From Roseimicrobium gellanilyticum (lineage in GTDB: Bacteria > Verrucomicrobiota > Verrucomicrobiia > Verrucomicrobiales > Verrucomicrobiaceae), in NCBI RefSeq assembly GCF_003315205.1, contig NZ_QNRR01000011.1, positions 124,001-188,000 on the forward strand: DNA of 64,000 bases, read 5' to 3'. Of the stretch, positions 51,924-61,582 are shown one piece after another. The notes below the pieces were generated by a model. The model did not search any database, was not told the origin of the DNA, and saw only the letters and a program-made list of their open reading frames with translations. A program made the position numbers and the translations under genes. The number at the start of each line of letters is the position of its first letter. Position 1 is the stretch's first letter.

Positions 51924-52116
51924 ACAATTGAACTTGAACGCTGCCATGTCGCCTGTTGGCCAAAATGGAGACGATCTACACGCTTCTTCGCGATTTGGCG
52001 AAGCATGGGTTGAGTGGGTAGCCCTGCTGACCATGATTGTGATCGATTCGGTAGCAATCCTGATTTCCCATTTCACTGGGGGGCCCGGCCGGGCTGAAGA
52101 AACGCAGGGATCCTAA
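51904..52116 (+). CDS. Possible small membrane protein in the pst operon
   Basis: 70 residues overlapping the end of pstA by 20 nt and ending 5 nt before pstB1. One hydrophobic helix ([20 protein letters not shown]) between polar ends. It fills the only sizeable gap in the operon; an alternative start is ATG 51946. Could be an unannotated regulator such as a small permease-associated peptide, or chance. Confidence 0.4.
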   Translation: MQPAPSEQLNLNAAMSPVGQNGDDLHASSRFGEAWVEWVALLTMIVIDSVAILISHFTGGPGRAEETQGS

Positions 52117-52121
52117 ACAAC

Positions 52122-52958
52122 ATGGCTTCCCCTAATTCCAACACAAGCGTCGTGCAAAATTCGGAGCCTCCTACGGCGACGTCATTAGTCGATGACTTTA
52201 GCAATCCCAAAATGGTCGAAGTCGATCATTTCAATTTCTACTATGGAGCAAAACAGGCAATCTTTGACGTTTGCCTGGACATCCCCGAGCGGCAGATTAC
52301 GGCATTCATTGGCCCCAGTGGTTGCGGGAAGTCCACGCTACTTCGTAATCTGAACCGCCTCAACGACCTCATCGATGGGGTTCGCCATGAAGGAGACATT
52401 CGCATCGACGGGACTAGTCTCTACGATCCCACCGTGGAAGTGATCAGCCTGCGAAAGCGCGTCGGCATGGTCTTCCAGAAATACAATCCGTTCCCCAAGA
52501 CAATCTACGAGAATGTTGTGTTCAGTCTCCGAGTAGCCGGCAGGAACAAGAAATCCGAACTTGATGAGGTCGTGGAACGAAGCCTCCGGTCCGCTGCCCT
52601 CTGGGATGAAGTGAAGGACAGGCTACACGACAGTGCATACGGCCTCTCAGGCGGACAGCAGCAACGCCTTTGCATCGCACGTGCCATCGCCAACCGGCCG
52701 CAGATTCTTCTCATGGATGAACCTTGCGCCGCACTTGACCCCATCGCGACGCTCAAAATCGAAGAACTGATGCTGGACCTCAAAAAGGAATTCACCATCG
52801 CCATCGTCACCCACAACATGCAGCAAGCCAGCCGGTGTTCGGACCGCACGGCCTTCATGTTCATGGGAAGACTCATAGAACACGGGGAGACAAAACAGAT
52901 TTTCACGGAACCGAAGGAACAACAGACTGAGTCCTACATTTCCGGACGCTTCAGCTGA
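52122..52958 (+). CDS. pstB: Phosphate ABC transporter ATPase PstB, copy 1
   Basis: 278 residues. A 35-residue N-terminal extension precedes the ABC domain. Walker [24 protein letters not shown], signature [16 protein letters not shown], Walker [15 protein letters not shown]-loop [13 protein letters not shown]-hydrolysing subunit of the Pst importer. A second pstB follows 5 nt downstream, so either they form a heterodimer or they serve different permeases. Confidence 0.92.
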   Translation: MASPNSNTSVVQNSEPPTATSLVDDFSNPKMVEVDHFNFYYGAKQAIFDVCLDIPERQITAFIGPSGCGKSTLLRNLNRLNDLIDGVRHEGDIRIDGTSLYDPTVEVISLRKRVGMVFQKYNPFPKTIYENVVFSLRVAGRNKKSELDEVVERSLRSAALWDEVKDRLHDSAYGLSGGQQQRLCIARAIANRPQILLMDEPCAALDPIATLKIEELMLDLKKEFTIAIVTHNMQQASRCSDRTAFMFMGRLIEHGETKQIFTEPKEQQTESYISGRFS

Positions 52959-52963
52959 ACCAC

Positions 52964-53803
52964 ATGGAAACCCAACTGCCATCCACAATTCCGGTGCTCC
53001 CTGAACCAATCCTGCAGCCTGGAACCCAACCTCCTGAGGCGGTTTCCGAGGCGAAGATCCGATTTGAGCATGTGGATTTCTGCTACGGCTCAAAGCAGGC
53101 GCTTTGGGATATCCATCTGGACATCCCTCCCCAGCAGGTGACTGCCTTCATCGGTCCCTCTGGCTGCGGCAAATCCACAGTCCTCAGGTGCCTGAACCGC
53201 ATGAATGACATGGTGCCCGGAGCAAGGGTTACCAGCGGCAAAATAGAGATCGATGGTGAAGATATTAACCTGGCTACCCAGGATGTTACCGATCTCAGGA
53301 AGCGCGTCGGAATGGTATTTCAAAAATCCAACCCTTTCCCAGACTCAATTTACGGCAATGTCAGTTACGGCCTCCGCATCGCGGGCGTGAAGGACCGAAA
53401 GATTCTGGACGAGGCAGTGGAAGCGAGCCTCCGCGGAGCTGCCCTCTGGGATGAGGTAAAAGACCGTCTCCAGACGAGCGCCTTCGGGCTTTCGGGAGGT
53501 CAGCAGCAAAGGCTCTGCATTGCCAGGGCCATCGCTGTCCGTCCCGAGATCATCCTGATGGACGAACCATGCAGTGCACTTGATCCGATTGCGACGAGCA
53601 AAGTCGAGGATCTCATCACAAAACTGAAGGAGGAATTCACTATCGTGATGGTCACGCACAATATGGAACAGGCGAGACGATGTGCGGACAGGACCGCATT
53701 CTTTTACGTCGGCAAGCTCGTTGAGTTCGACGACACCATGACTCTATTCCAGAACCCGGCGCAGAAACTTACCCGGGACTACATCATGGGAAGATTCAGC
53801 TGA
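52964..53803 (+). CDS. pstB: Phosphate ABC transporter ATPase PstB, copy 2
   Basis: 279 residues, clearly a paralogue of copy 1. Walker [27 protein letters not shown], signature [17 protein letters not shown], Walker [24 protein letters not shown]. Loop and N-terminal residues differ throughout, so the duplication is old. Same operon as pstS1CA. Confidence 0.92.
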   Translation: METQLPSTIPVLPEPILQPGTQPPEAVSEAKIRFEHVDFCYGSKQALWDIHLDIPPQQVTAFIGPSGCGKSTVLRCLNRMNDMVPGARVTSGKIEIDGEDINLATQDVTDLRKRVGMVFQKSNPFPDSIYGNVSYGLRIAGVKDRKILDEAVEASLRGAALWDEVKDRLQTSAFGLSGGQQQRLCIARAIAVRPEIILMDEPCSALDPIATSKVEDLITKLKEEFTIVMVTHNMEQARRCADRTAFFYVGKLVEFDDTMTLFQNPAQKLTRDYIMGRFS

Positions 53804-53832
53804 AGGCAATTCAACCAACTTACTGACACGTG

Positions 53833-54522
53833 ATGCCTGAGCATACGGGGCCGCACATCCTGAGCCGCTTCGATCACGATCTTGAATCCTTGAGGAGGAA
53901 GATCGACGAAATGTTCTCACTGGTCCTCAAGGGACTTACCAATGTTGAGTCATGCCTTCTCGATAAGGATGTAGAGAGGTGCAACATGACCATCGCAGAT
54001 GATGAAGAAGTTGATGGTTTTGAGCGCTGCATCAGTGTTGAGGCGACCGGTCTCATCATGCGCTTCCAACCGGTGGCCGTTGACCTCCGCATTGTGATCG
54101 CGACCATTAAGGTCAGTGGTAATCTAGAGCGAGTCGGCGACAATCTCGTTGGCATCGCAAGACGGGCAAAAAAGCTGCTTGCCACACGGAGCATTCCTGA
54201 GATGGAGCCACTCAAAATCATCCTCGTTGAAACACGAACATTTCTTGAGCATGTCGTGTGCGCATTTCTTAACCGGAATCCACCGTCACTCAACTGGATG
54301 GAGTCAGCGTACACAGCGCTAATCACCCGGACGCACACCTATTCCGAGTTCGTAACCAACAGGATCTCGTACGAACTGGACCAGGGAGTGTCGTCGTGCA
54401 TTGATCTCATTCACATCGCAAAGCATCTCGAACAGCTTGCAAGCATCGGGCGGGGAATTGGCCTGGACACTCACTTTGCCATGCATCCGGATGCTGCTCT
54501 AAAGACCAGCGGAGACGCCTAA
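53833..54522 (+). CDS. phoU: Phosphate signalling protein PhoU
   Basis: 229 residues from ATG 53833. Two PhoU three-helix repeats with typical starts: HILSRFDHDLESLRRKIDEM, FSLVLKGLTNVESCLLDKD, LIMRFQPVAVDLRIVIATIK, VSGNLERVGDNLVGIARRAK and IDLIHIAKHLEQLASIGRGI. Links Pst transport state to PhoR/PhoB signalling. Closes the pst operon. Confidence 0.9.
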   Translation: MPEHTGPHILSRFDHDLESLRRKIDEMFSLVLKGLTNVESCLLDKDVERCNMTIADDEEVDGFERCISVEATGLIMRFQPVAVDLRIVIATIKVSGNLERVGDNLVGIARRAKKLLATRSIPEMEPLKIILVETRTFLEHVVCAFLNRNPPSLNWMESAYTALITRTHTYSEFVTNRISYELDQGVSSCIDLIHIAKHLEQLASIGRGIGLDTHFAMHPDAALKTSGDA

Positions 54523-54529
54523 ATCCAAA

Positions 54530-54564
54530 GTGACGCAGTTGTCACACTATACGGGTATCCGTAT
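54530..54564 (+). promoter_or_regulatory. pstS2 control region
   Basis: GTGAC (54530-54534) and GTCAC (54541-54545) form an inverted repeat. ATACGGGTATCCGTAT (54549-54564) contains the ATACGG/CCGTAT palindrome and the GGGTATCCGTA motif shared with pstS1 and arsR3. Confidence 0.5.
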
Positions 54565-54605
54565 GCAGAAGCTTCTCTAGTGTGGTGAATTCCCTCAGCA
54601 CGGTC

Positions 54606-55571
54606 ATGAAAAGCACCTCCTCTTTTTCAGCTTTGTTCGCGGTTGCGGCATTTCAATGCGCTTCCGCTGCGCCTGCAGTTGTCGACACTTCACTTCCTAC
54701 TTACAAACCAGCGGTCAGTCTCTCCGGTAGCCTCAGATCCATTGGGTCAGACACTCTGGACAAGCTGATGCATGCTTGGTCTGCGAAGTTCACCGAATTC
54801 CATCCTGGAATTCGGTTTAACTTGGAAGGCAAAGGTTCCGCCACAGCGCCTCCAGCTCTCACCGAAGGCGATGCTCAATTCGCTCCGATGAGCCGCGAAA
54901 TGTGGAAGAGCGAGGCAGAAGCCTTCGAAAAAAAGCACGGCTATAAGCCCGTCGCCATTCCCGTGGCAATTGACGCGCTCGCTGTGTTCGTCCACAAGGA
55001 CAATCCCATCAAGGGGCTGACCCTGAAGCAACTCGATGGCATCTTTTCCACCGAACGCAAACGGGGAGGCGCCAACATCACCAACTGGGACCAACTGGGT
55101 GTAGCCCACCAATGGCAAGGCAGGAAGATTGTGGTCTATGGAAGAAACACGATTTCAGGTACCCATGGTTTCTTCAGCGAGCACGCGCTCTTAAGGGGCA
55201 CGCTCAAAGGCACCGTTAAACAGCAATCGGGTTCGCAAGAAGTGGTCTCTCATGTTGCTGGCGACCTCTTCGGAATCGGCTACTCCGGCATCGGCTACAC
55301 GACATCAGGAGTCAAAGCCCTGCCTCTCGGAGAAAAGGAAGGCCACCTATGGAAGCCCACCCAGCAAAATTGTATGTTGGGCAACTACCCCCTCACGCGC
55401 CATCTATTCATCTACGTGAACAAGAAGCCGGGTCAGCAGGTGGATGCGGCTACCTTTGAGTTTCTCAAGTTTGCACTTTCCAAAGACGGCCAGGACATTG
55501 TGTCGGAGACTGGCTTCTTCCCTTTAGGGAAAGCCGGCGTCGAGCTTGGTCTCAACGCCCTGACAAAGTGA
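54606..55571 (+). CDS. pstS: Phosphate-binding periplasmic protein PstS, copy 2
   Basis: 321 residues from ATG 54606 (signal peptide SFSALFAVAAFQCASA). Same layout as copy 1: LRSIGSDTLDKLMHAWSAKF, FNLEGKGSATAPPALTEG, MSREMWKSEAEAFEKKHGYK, NPIKGLTLKQLDGIFSTERK, YGRNTISGTHGFFSEHAL. Roughly half the residues match copy 1 by eye. It has its own promoter region, so a second binding protein with different affinity or arsenate discrimination is possible. Confidence 0.9.
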   Translation: MKSTSSFSALFAVAAFQCASAAPAVVDTSLPTYKPAVSLSGSLRSIGSDTLDKLMHAWSAKFTEFHPGIRFNLEGKGSATAPPALTEGDAQFAPMSREMWKSEAEAFEKKHGYKPVAIPVAIDALAVFVHKDNPIKGLTLKQLDGIFSTERKRGGANITNWDQLGVAHQWQGRKIVVYGRNTISGTHGFFSEHALLRGTLKGTVKQQSGSQEVVSHVAGDLFGIGYSGIGYTTSGVKALPLGEKEGHLWKPTQQNCMLGNYPLTRHLFIYVNKKPGQQVDAATFEFLKFALSKDGQDIVSETGFFPLGKAGVELGLNALTK

Positions 55572-55655
55572 GAGACGATATGCATCAGGGTCTTTTGGAG
55601 CAGGACTGATTGTCGGCAGGGCATCTCAAGCTGCTGGCCTGGAACTGCGTAAGTT

Positions 55656-56366
55656 ATGGACGGTACATACCTAATCCTCGTAGCGGATGACAACGACGAT
55701 CTCCGGCAACTGGTAGCCTCAAATCTTCGCAGATCCGGGTTCGAGACTGTTGAAGCTCGTAACGGGCTCGAAACCCTGCACATGGTTCGCTATCACCGAC
55801 CAGATGCAGTTCTGCTCGATATCATGATGCCGGGGAGGGATGGCTTGCAGGTCTGCGAAGAGCTCCGCAGCGATGAAGACACAAAGCAGATTCCGATTAT
55901 GATGCTCACCGCCAAGGGGGAGGTGGAGGACCGTATCATCGGCCTGGAAGCAGGAGCGGACGATTACCTCAGTAAGCCTTTCATACTCAAAGAGCTTATC
56001 CTCCGCGTGCAGGTCATGCTTCGGAGAAGTTCAGCGACTGGACGTGTACCGGAACTCAAGATCGGACCGTTTCAATTTGACGTGATAGGAACCAAGCTGA
56101 CCCTGGATGGCCAGGTGACAGATCTGCCGCTGCTCGAGTTCAAACTCCTTCACTTACTCGCAGCAAGAAGTGGAAGAGTGGTAGAACGCGGAATCATTTT
56201 GCAAGAGGTGTGGGGTCTGGACCCAAGAACGGTGACCCGCACCATCGACACGCACGCAAGACGCGCTCGTGGAAAACTTGGCGAACATTCGGCCTGGGTT
56301 CAAACGGTCCGAGGGATAGGTTTCATTTTCAAAGAGCCTGAAGCGCTCGTGGCGGAAGTTCGGTAA
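55656..56366 (+). CDS. PhoB/OmpR-type response regulator
   Basis: 236 residues. Receiver domain with acidic patch DDNDD, phospho-acceptor Asp55 (VLLDIMMPGRDG), MLTAKGEVEDRIIGLEAGAD and LSKPF. The C-terminal winged helix (LTLDGQVTDLPLLEFKLLHL, VWGLDPRTVTRTIDTHARRA) is of the OmpR/PhoB type. No histidine kinase is adjacent, so its PhoR partner must be elsewhere. Likely activator at the Pho-box in this island. Confidence 0.85.
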   Translation: MDGTYLILVADDNDDLRQLVASNLRRSGFETVEARNGLETLHMVRYHRPDAVLLDIMMPGRDGLQVCEELRSDEDTKQIPIMMLTAKGEVEDRIIGLEAGADDYLSKPFILKELILRVQVMLRRSSATGRVPELKIGPFQFDVIGTKLTLDGQVTDLPLLEFKLLHLLAARSGRVVERGIILQEVWGLDPRTVTRTIDTHARRARGKLGEHSAWVQTVRGIGFIFKEPEALVAEVR

Positions 56367-56444
56367 TCTTTGCTGGGCGGACTTTAGTCGGGCCTCTCAG
56401 CAATCGTAAGAAGTCAGTGAAGTACATGCAAGAGTGTTATGAGC

Positions 56445-56468
56445 AGCCTTGCCCGGGTGGGCAAGGCT
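56445..56468 (+). terminator. Terminator after the PhoB-like gene
   Basis: AGCCTTGCCC (56445-56454) and GGGCAAGGCT (56459-56468) form a 10-bp stem with a 4-nt loop; GACTCATTTTC follows. Confidence 0.7.
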
Positions 56469-56544
56469 GACTCATTTTCAGGAAGCTCTGTAGAAATGCG
56501 GGCGCGAACAAGACGCTAAAGCGTAGTTAGTAGCAACCCACTGG

Positions 56545-57774
56545 ATGAATTCTGATACGCTTCAAGACGCCACAGCTTCTGCCCGTCCTCCTTGGGCACT
56601 CGCTTGGCGAATTGCTGCCGGGCAGATCCTTTCCTGGGGCATTCTCTATTACTTCTTCTCGGTAGTTGCTGGACCGATGCAAGCTGCCACCAGCTGGACC
56701 CGCGAGTTCATCAATGGTGGTCTTTCGCTGGGGCTCCTCACCTGGGGGATCTGTGCCATCCCGGCAGGCGCATGGCTACAGCGCCATGGTGGACGCCTTC
56801 TTATGTCCGTCGGCTCACTTGTGGGAGGGCTTGCGCTCATGCTGATGGGAACGTGCATCCATCCGGCAGCCTACTTGCTCAGTTGGATCGCCCTTGGTAT
56901 GTCAATGGCAGCCCTTCTTTACGAACCGGCCTTCGCGGTCGTCACGACAGAGTTCGGACCGCACTACCGTAATGGCATTACGCTCATCACGCTTGTTGCC
57001 GGTCTTGCCAGCACGGTCTTCATCCCTCTCGGGGCTTGGCTAGTCGCAAACTTTACGTGGGAAAAGGCTCTGCTCGCGCTTGGTTCCGTACAGATCCTTC
57101 TCGGTGTGCCGCTGCATGCACTCGGACTTCCTGCCTCTCGGCACGAGAACTCCCCATCTCTCAAAACTTCCATTCACCATCGAATCATGAGTTGGGGAAG
57201 AAGTCTCTACAGTGAAGCCGGCAACAGAACATTCGCCGGACTTGCGATCTGGGTTGCGGCTCACACGGCCGCATTCTCAGGAATGACCTTCCTGTTGATC
57301 CCGATGTTCCAGCATGAAGCTGTCGACATGGGAGCACTACTTTTTGCCATCGCACTCATCGGGCCCATGCAGGTGACCGGGAGATTACTTCTGGTAAGAT
57401 TCGGAAGTCACTCACCTTCGCGCACCATAGGATTCTGGGCGATGGGTGCGATCGTTGCCGCAATCTTGCTCCTGGCTGCATTCCCACACTCCCGCTGGAC
57501 CCTAGCCACCTACGCCATCCTATACGGTGCCGGCAATGGCGTGATGACGATACTGAAGGGGACCGCGGTCGCGGAATATTTCGGCCGGGCGCGCTACGCC
57601 GAACTGAATGGACTGCTGTCGGCTCCCGCCGTTCTCTCGAAGGCGGCCGCGCCGGTTCTGCTTGCAGGTATCTGGACGCATTCAGGCAAAACCGAAGTTG
57701 TCTTGGGCACCGTAGTCATCGTTCTGTTTGCAGGTATCGGGGGGCTTCTACTCGTTTCCCCGGTTCGCCAGTGA
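56545..57774 (+). CDS. MFS transporter
   Basis: 409 residues with 12 predicted TM helices in two halves: RIAAGQILSWGILYYFFSVV, LSLGLLTWGICAIPAGAWLQ, RHGGRLLMSVGSLVGG (the loop 2-3 motif), then second-half LFAIALIGPMQVTGRLLLVR and YGAGNGVMTILKGTAVAEYF. The substrate is unknown. Its place at the end of the arsenic/phosphate island suggests an anion or arsenical exporter, but the sequence has no Cys-rich or other diagnostic motif. Confidence 0.75.
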   Translation: MNSDTLQDATASARPPWALAWRIAAGQILSWGILYYFFSVVAGPMQAATSWTREFINGGLSLGLLTWGICAIPAGAWLQRHGGRLLMSVGSLVGGLALMLMGTCIHPAAYLLSWIALGMSMAALLYEPAFAVVTTEFGPHYRNGITLITLVAGLASTVFIPLGAWLVANFTWEKALLALGSVQILLGVPLHALGLPASRHENSPSLKTSIHHRIMSWGRSLYSEAGNRTFAGLAIWVAAHTAAFSGMTFLLIPMFQHEAVDMGALLFAIALIGPMQVTGRLLLVRFGSHSPSRTIGFWAMGAIVAAILLLAAFPHSRWTLATYAILYGAGNGVMTILKGTAVAEYFGRARYAELNGLLSAPAVLSKAAAPVLLAGIWTHSGKTEVVLGTVVIVLFAGIGGLLLVSPVRQ

Positions 57775-58136
57775 ACGCATGCGGACTGCCACCTTTGGTA
57801 TGTAACGTTGAAGCCTGGCGAAGCTACGACCTTGCTGCCGCGACGATCATAAAGCCGCATAGCCGCAATCGAGAAGTCCCCTAGCCGTTCCTGTACCCTT
57901 GCAATATGGGTCCAATGGTCGAGTCTATTTGTGGCTGCAGGTAGCACTCGAAGTCGGTGGTGCCGGTGACTGTCTGAAGGACAATTGAGGCGACAGTCAA
58001 CGCTGGTCGGTTGACCACGCTGTGCCACCTCGCACAACGCCATTGACTACTAATCGCACGTCAAAAGTGTCCAAATTGTGTCCAACACATGCGATCCATA
58101 TTCCCCTCATGGACGCCATAACGTGCTCATTCTGAA
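57775..58136. other. Non-coding stretch between the MFS gene and the tRNA
   Basis: About 360 nt without a convincing gene, repeat or hairpin; short open frames here lack family features. It separates the arsenic/phosphate island from the tRNA. Confidence 0.5.
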
Positions 58137-58212
58137 TGGAGCCAGTTGTCGGACTCGAACCGACGACCTGCTGATTACAAATCAGCTGCTCTACCAACTG
58201 AGCTAAACTGGC
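58137..58212 (-). tRNA. trnT: tRNA-Thr (anticodon TGT)
   Basis: On the minus strand a full 76-nt cloverleaf: acceptor GCCAGTT/AACTGGC, D-arm with AGCTCAGTTGGTAGAGC, anticodon arm GCTGA-TTTGTAA-TCAGC (anticodon TGT), T-arm with GGTTCGAGTCC, and encoded CCA at 58137-58139. The long plus-strand frames through it are artefacts. tRNA 3' ends are common integration sites, but no direct repeat of it is visible in the window. Confidence 0.95.
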
Positions 58213-58742
58213 AAGACTCTTATTTTCAACGGGTCACATCTGTAAAAAATTCGACCCGGTTTACCTTCCTATACTTGGTTTCTATACTCGGTCAATTGCA
58301 AATGAGCAAACGTCCGTCCAGAAGAAAGCTTCCGTGCCAGCCCTGATTTGGTACATTCCGTCGGGCGTTCACTGTCCGTGCCGGAGAAAGCCGCAAGTTG
58401 TCTTACGAGTCGCTCAAGGCGACCGCGTTCTCAGTGACGAAGCGGCGCAACAGTGACCCAACCTCCTGTTTGCTGCCATCTCCGGAATACGCTGCACGAG
58501 GAGACTGCAAAAGCGCGCAATACGTCCTCACAGATCAACAAAAGGCTCTGGGCGCAATTTTCAAGCCGATGGAAACGGAGTTCGACCTGTCTCAGAGACT
58601 GGGCTTTCCTTCAGTTGTCACATCGCAAAACTCAATGTGACATCGGCTCTCATCTCCCCTCCCCATTTCAGCCGGTGTCATTGTTTTGAAATTGACACGA
58701 ACATTCTCATTCGACATCATATGGTACAATTTCTCCATATCC
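58213..58742. other. Non-coding stretch with putative promoter of the conflict cluster
   Basis: No convincing gene in about 530 nt. Near its end an extended -10 (TGGTACAAT, hexamer TACAAT at 58725-58730) lies 12 nt before the ATG at 58743; TTGACA at 58692 is too distant (27 nt) to be its -35. Locally AT-rich compared with the flanks. Confidence 0.4.
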
Positions 58743-59684
58743 ATGCCTACTATTACCATTCCAACGGGGGCACACACTCCAATCACAAATATTGTGGCGA
58801 GTGAATCGGTTATCGAAAAACAACAGATTTCCCATGGGTCTGTCGGGACGGGAGAAGTGCTTGAGCTTGTCGATGGTACGGCTTCTGAAGTCCTCCCCAC
58901 ACCGGAGGTTGCGTTTGAGTCGTCGGAGGTAGTTCAATGGACGGCACCCAGCCTTGAAAACCTTTCCGACATCGGTGTTGCTTCCTTTGGCACACCGCCC
59001 GCTTTTGAGGCCGTACTGGGCACCGATGAGCGAGTACGCATTGCGGACACCACAGTATATCCGTGGCGGACAATTGCGTCACTGCTGATTACCGCCGCAG
59101 ACAATTCACAATGGATAGGCACAGCCTGGTTCATCAGTCCACGCACCCTCGTGACAGCAGGCCATTGCGTATTTATCAAGCACAGTGGCGTTGTGGGACG
59201 CGACGGCTGGGTCAAGAAGATTCAGGTCATGCCCGGCCGCAATGCAGATATCCTCCCATTCGGCGGCATCACGGCAACCGAGTTCTGGTCAGTAAAAGGC
59301 TGGGGGGAGGATGGCTCCGAAAACTATGATTACGGAGCCATCGTCTTACCGGCCGCCTTCCCGCAAGAGCTGGGATTCTTCGGTTACGGCGTGTTTACGG
59401 ACGAGGACTTGCTCGCTTCCGTCGCCAATGTCGGTGGCTATCCTGGTGACAAGCCAAAGGGCACACTTTGGTACGACAAGCGGGAGATAGGAAGCGTGAA
59501 ACCGGACAAGGTCTTTTATGCCGCCGATACGGCGGGAGGACAGAGCGGGACTGCGGCCTACATCGTTCGCAATGGTGAAAGGGTGGCGGTGGGCATCCAT
59601 GCCTATGGTGGCCAGACGTCAAACTCGGGCACCCGCATCTCCTCACAAGTGTTCGCTAATCTTGAAAGTTGGAAGCGGGACTAA
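58743..59684 (+). CDS. Cytoplasmic trypsin/V8-like serine protease
   Basis: 313 residues from ATG 58743 (an in-frame TTG at 58686 precedes the likely promoter). Residues 1-100 are a low-hydrophobicity leader without signal peptide. The protease domain follows: WIGTAWFISPRTLVTAGHCV (His141), NYDYGAIVLP (Asp196), DTAGGQSGTAAYIV (Ser268). The triad is intact, with glutamyl-endopeptidase-like spacing. Lack of export signal suggests an intracellular protease, as in NTPase-controlled conflict systems. First gene of the cluster. Confidence 0.82.
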   Translation: MPTITIPTGAHTPITNIVASESVIEKQQISHGSVGTGEVLELVDGTASEVLPTPEVAFESSEVVQWTAPSLENLSDIGVASFGTPPAFEAVLGTDERVRIADTTVYPWRTIASLLITAADNSQWIGTAWFISPRTLVTAGHCVFIKHSGVVGRDGWVKKIQVMPGRNADILPFGGITATEFWSVKGWGEDGSENYDYGAIVLPAAFPQELGFFGYGVFTDEDLLASVANVGGYPGDKPKGTLWYDKREIGSVKPDKVFYAADTAGGQSGTAAYIVRNGERVAVGIHAYGGQTSNSGTRISSQVFANLESWKRD

Positions 59685-59766
59685 CGACGAGACGCAGATC
59701 CCTGGATTGTCACATGTCGACATGGTTTGCTGCGGTGCCGCCATCCTCTGAGAACGCATTGCCAAC

Positions 59767-61518
59767 ATGAAAACATATCGAGGTATCATACATGTACTCC
59801 CCAACGAGGTGATCCTGGACGCGGGTGGAGTTGAAGTGAAGCTCCAAGGCGACCGTGCAGAGTTCTCACCGCGGGAAGGGCTCGTCACTGCGGTGACGGG
59901 GGTGCAAATGGGAGATGTGATTGAGCACGCCCGCGTGGCTCCCCAACTGGAGTCGGCGAAAGCAATCAGCATTGATGCATTCTCCCCAGTTGTTTCAGCC
60001 ATTCGAGAGGAGGGGGAAGCAATCGCGGCCCATGAGGGAGTTGTTGGCATACGACCAGGATTCCGCCTTCTGGAGAACGAGGCCGGGGAAGAACCTTGCA
60101 TGGTGATCCTGACCCGTCCTGGCGCCACGCAGGATTGGCCTCCTGCCAGCCTGAGAGGCGTGCCCGTGGAAGTCCGCACTGCTTCTGCTCTGGAGATGAT
60201 TGAGGGCACCGCTCCACTTGAGGCCTGGACGGGCCTTGTGCCTGAAGCCGCCGAAGCGGGTTCAGGCATTCACTACACGCCACCGGATCCTGATGTGGTA
60301 TCCTTGAAAGAGGCGCGCGTTCACAACATCACCTGCCATGTAGGGCCCGATTCCGGTTGGCCGATTTTGAAGGGATTTCTCGAAGGAACCACCAGTCATC
60401 TCACGGTGGCGATGTATGAGTTTTACGCCAAACACATCCTGACAGCCGTCTGTGATTTGGGCGAGGAAAGCGACGCAAGGCTGAACATCATCTTGCAGAC
60501 AGGCCCAGGCGAGAACGACAAGGATACCGAGGAACTGCTGCGTGACAGCTGGGGTGACCGGCTGGAGTTCACCAAAGCCTCAGTGTCCGGCCCCAACAAA
60601 GTATTCAAGAATTCCTATCACACCAAAGTGGTGGTGCGGGATTCACGTGCCATGTGGGCCTCCAGCGGAAACTTCAGCCCCAACAGCCAGCCAAAGGTCA
60701 CTGACAGTGACGCACCGAATTTCTACCGGCTGGGCAACCGTGAGTGGCACGTGATTATCGAAGACGAGGAACTGGCCAAAATATACGAGAAGTTCATCGA
60801 ACACGATATCAAGCAGGCACAGGAGGCCGCCGCCATGCCAGCTCCGGAGGCCATGCCCGAAGCCATGCCGGATCTCCTGATTCCCATGGAGGCCTTCGCT
60901 GCAGAGGCTGCTGTGTTGCAGGATCACCAGTTCGTGGCCAGGACTTTCGCGACGAGCGGCACCCCGGTTAAGGTCCAGCCGTTGATGAGCCCGGACAACT
61001 ACGCGGCCGAAATTCTGAAATTGATCCAGAAGGCGAAGAAGAGCTTGTATCTCCAATTTTCATATATCCGACAACCTTCACTCGAAATCTTCGATGATAT
61101 CATTTCCGCCATTGCCGAAAAGATGGCTGACCCCGAGATCGATGTGCGCGTACTGGTCAGTCAAAATCAAAAGTCCGAGCACTCCGATCTGCTCGTAGGA
61201 CCCCGACGCTGGAAGCGGCGCATGTTCCGCCGGCAAACCAGCAAGATGCACAACAAGGGCGTCCTCATAGACGGCAAGATTGCCGTGGTGGGAAGCAACA
61301 ACTGGTCCAGCGACGGAACGCAGTTCAACCGCGATACCAGCCTGGTATTTCATTCCCGGGAAATCACCAAATATTATACTGAGGTCTTCCTCTTTGACTG
61401 GGACAACCTCTCCAAACCCGCCACAGGCTCAGAAGAGATCGTGCCTGAGCTTGCCGGAGACGGTCCGACTCCTCTGGGGAAACTACGCATTCCCTGGCAG
61501 GCATGGTATGATGAATGA
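59767..61518 (+). CDS. Phospholipase D-like protein with two HKD motifs
   Basis: 583 residues. N-terminal 180 residues are of unknown fold (RGIIHVLPNEVILDAGGVEV, APLEAWTGLVPEA). First HKD: H285-T-K287, D292 (SYHTKVVVRD) then ASSGNFSPNS; second: H495-N-K497, D502 (KMHNKGVLID) then VVGSNNWSSDG. A Pro/Ala/Met/Glu linker (about 356-372) joins the halves. Such enzymes act on phospholipids or nucleic acids; in this context a nuclease or membrane effector is likely. No signal peptide. Confidence 0.85.
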   Translation: MKTYRGIIHVLPNEVILDAGGVEVKLQGDRAEFSPREGLVTAVTGVQMGDVIEHARVAPQLESAKAISIDAFSPVVSAIREEGEAIAAHEGVVGIRPGFRLLENEAGEEPCMVILTRPGATQDWPPASLRGVPVEVRTASALEMIEGTAPLEAWTGLVPEAAEAGSGIHYTPPDPDVVSLKEARVHNITCHVGPDSGWPILKGFLEGTTSHLTVAMYEFYAKHILTAVCDLGEESDARLNIILQTGPGENDKDTEELLRDSWGDRLEFTKASVSGPNKVFKNSYHTKVVVRDSRAMWASSGNFSPNSQPKVTDSDAPNFYRLGNREWHVIIEDEELAKIYEKFIEHDIKQAQEAAAMPAPEAMPEAMPDLLIPMEAFAAEAAVLQDHQFVARTFATSGTPVKVQPLMSPDNYAAEILKLIQKAKKSLYLQFSYIRQPSLEIFDDIISAIAEKMADPEIDVRVLVSQNQKSEHSDLLVGPRRWKRRMFRRQTSKMHNKGVLIDGKIAVVGSNNWSSDGTQFNRDTSLVFHSREITKYYTEVFLFDWDNLSKPATGSEEIVPELAGDGPTPLGKLRIPWQAWYDE

Positions 61519-61582
61519 CACCGCAGACAGAGGGATGGAGGAAAGAATTCCCCAGTCCACGCGCGTATTTTTTTAAATTGCG

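Noticed and set aside
58137-58212. tRNA as the attachment site of an integrated island
   Set aside because: No integrase and no visible repeat of the tRNA 3' end in the window, so integration cannot be claimed.
58146-58346. A 66-codon plus-strand frame (SNRRPADYKSAALPTELNW type)
   Set aside because: This peptide is the well-known false reading across the antisense of a tRNA gene.
58398-58640. An 80-codon plus-strand frame
   Set aside because: No start context, signal or family feature; likely chance in the non-coding stretch.
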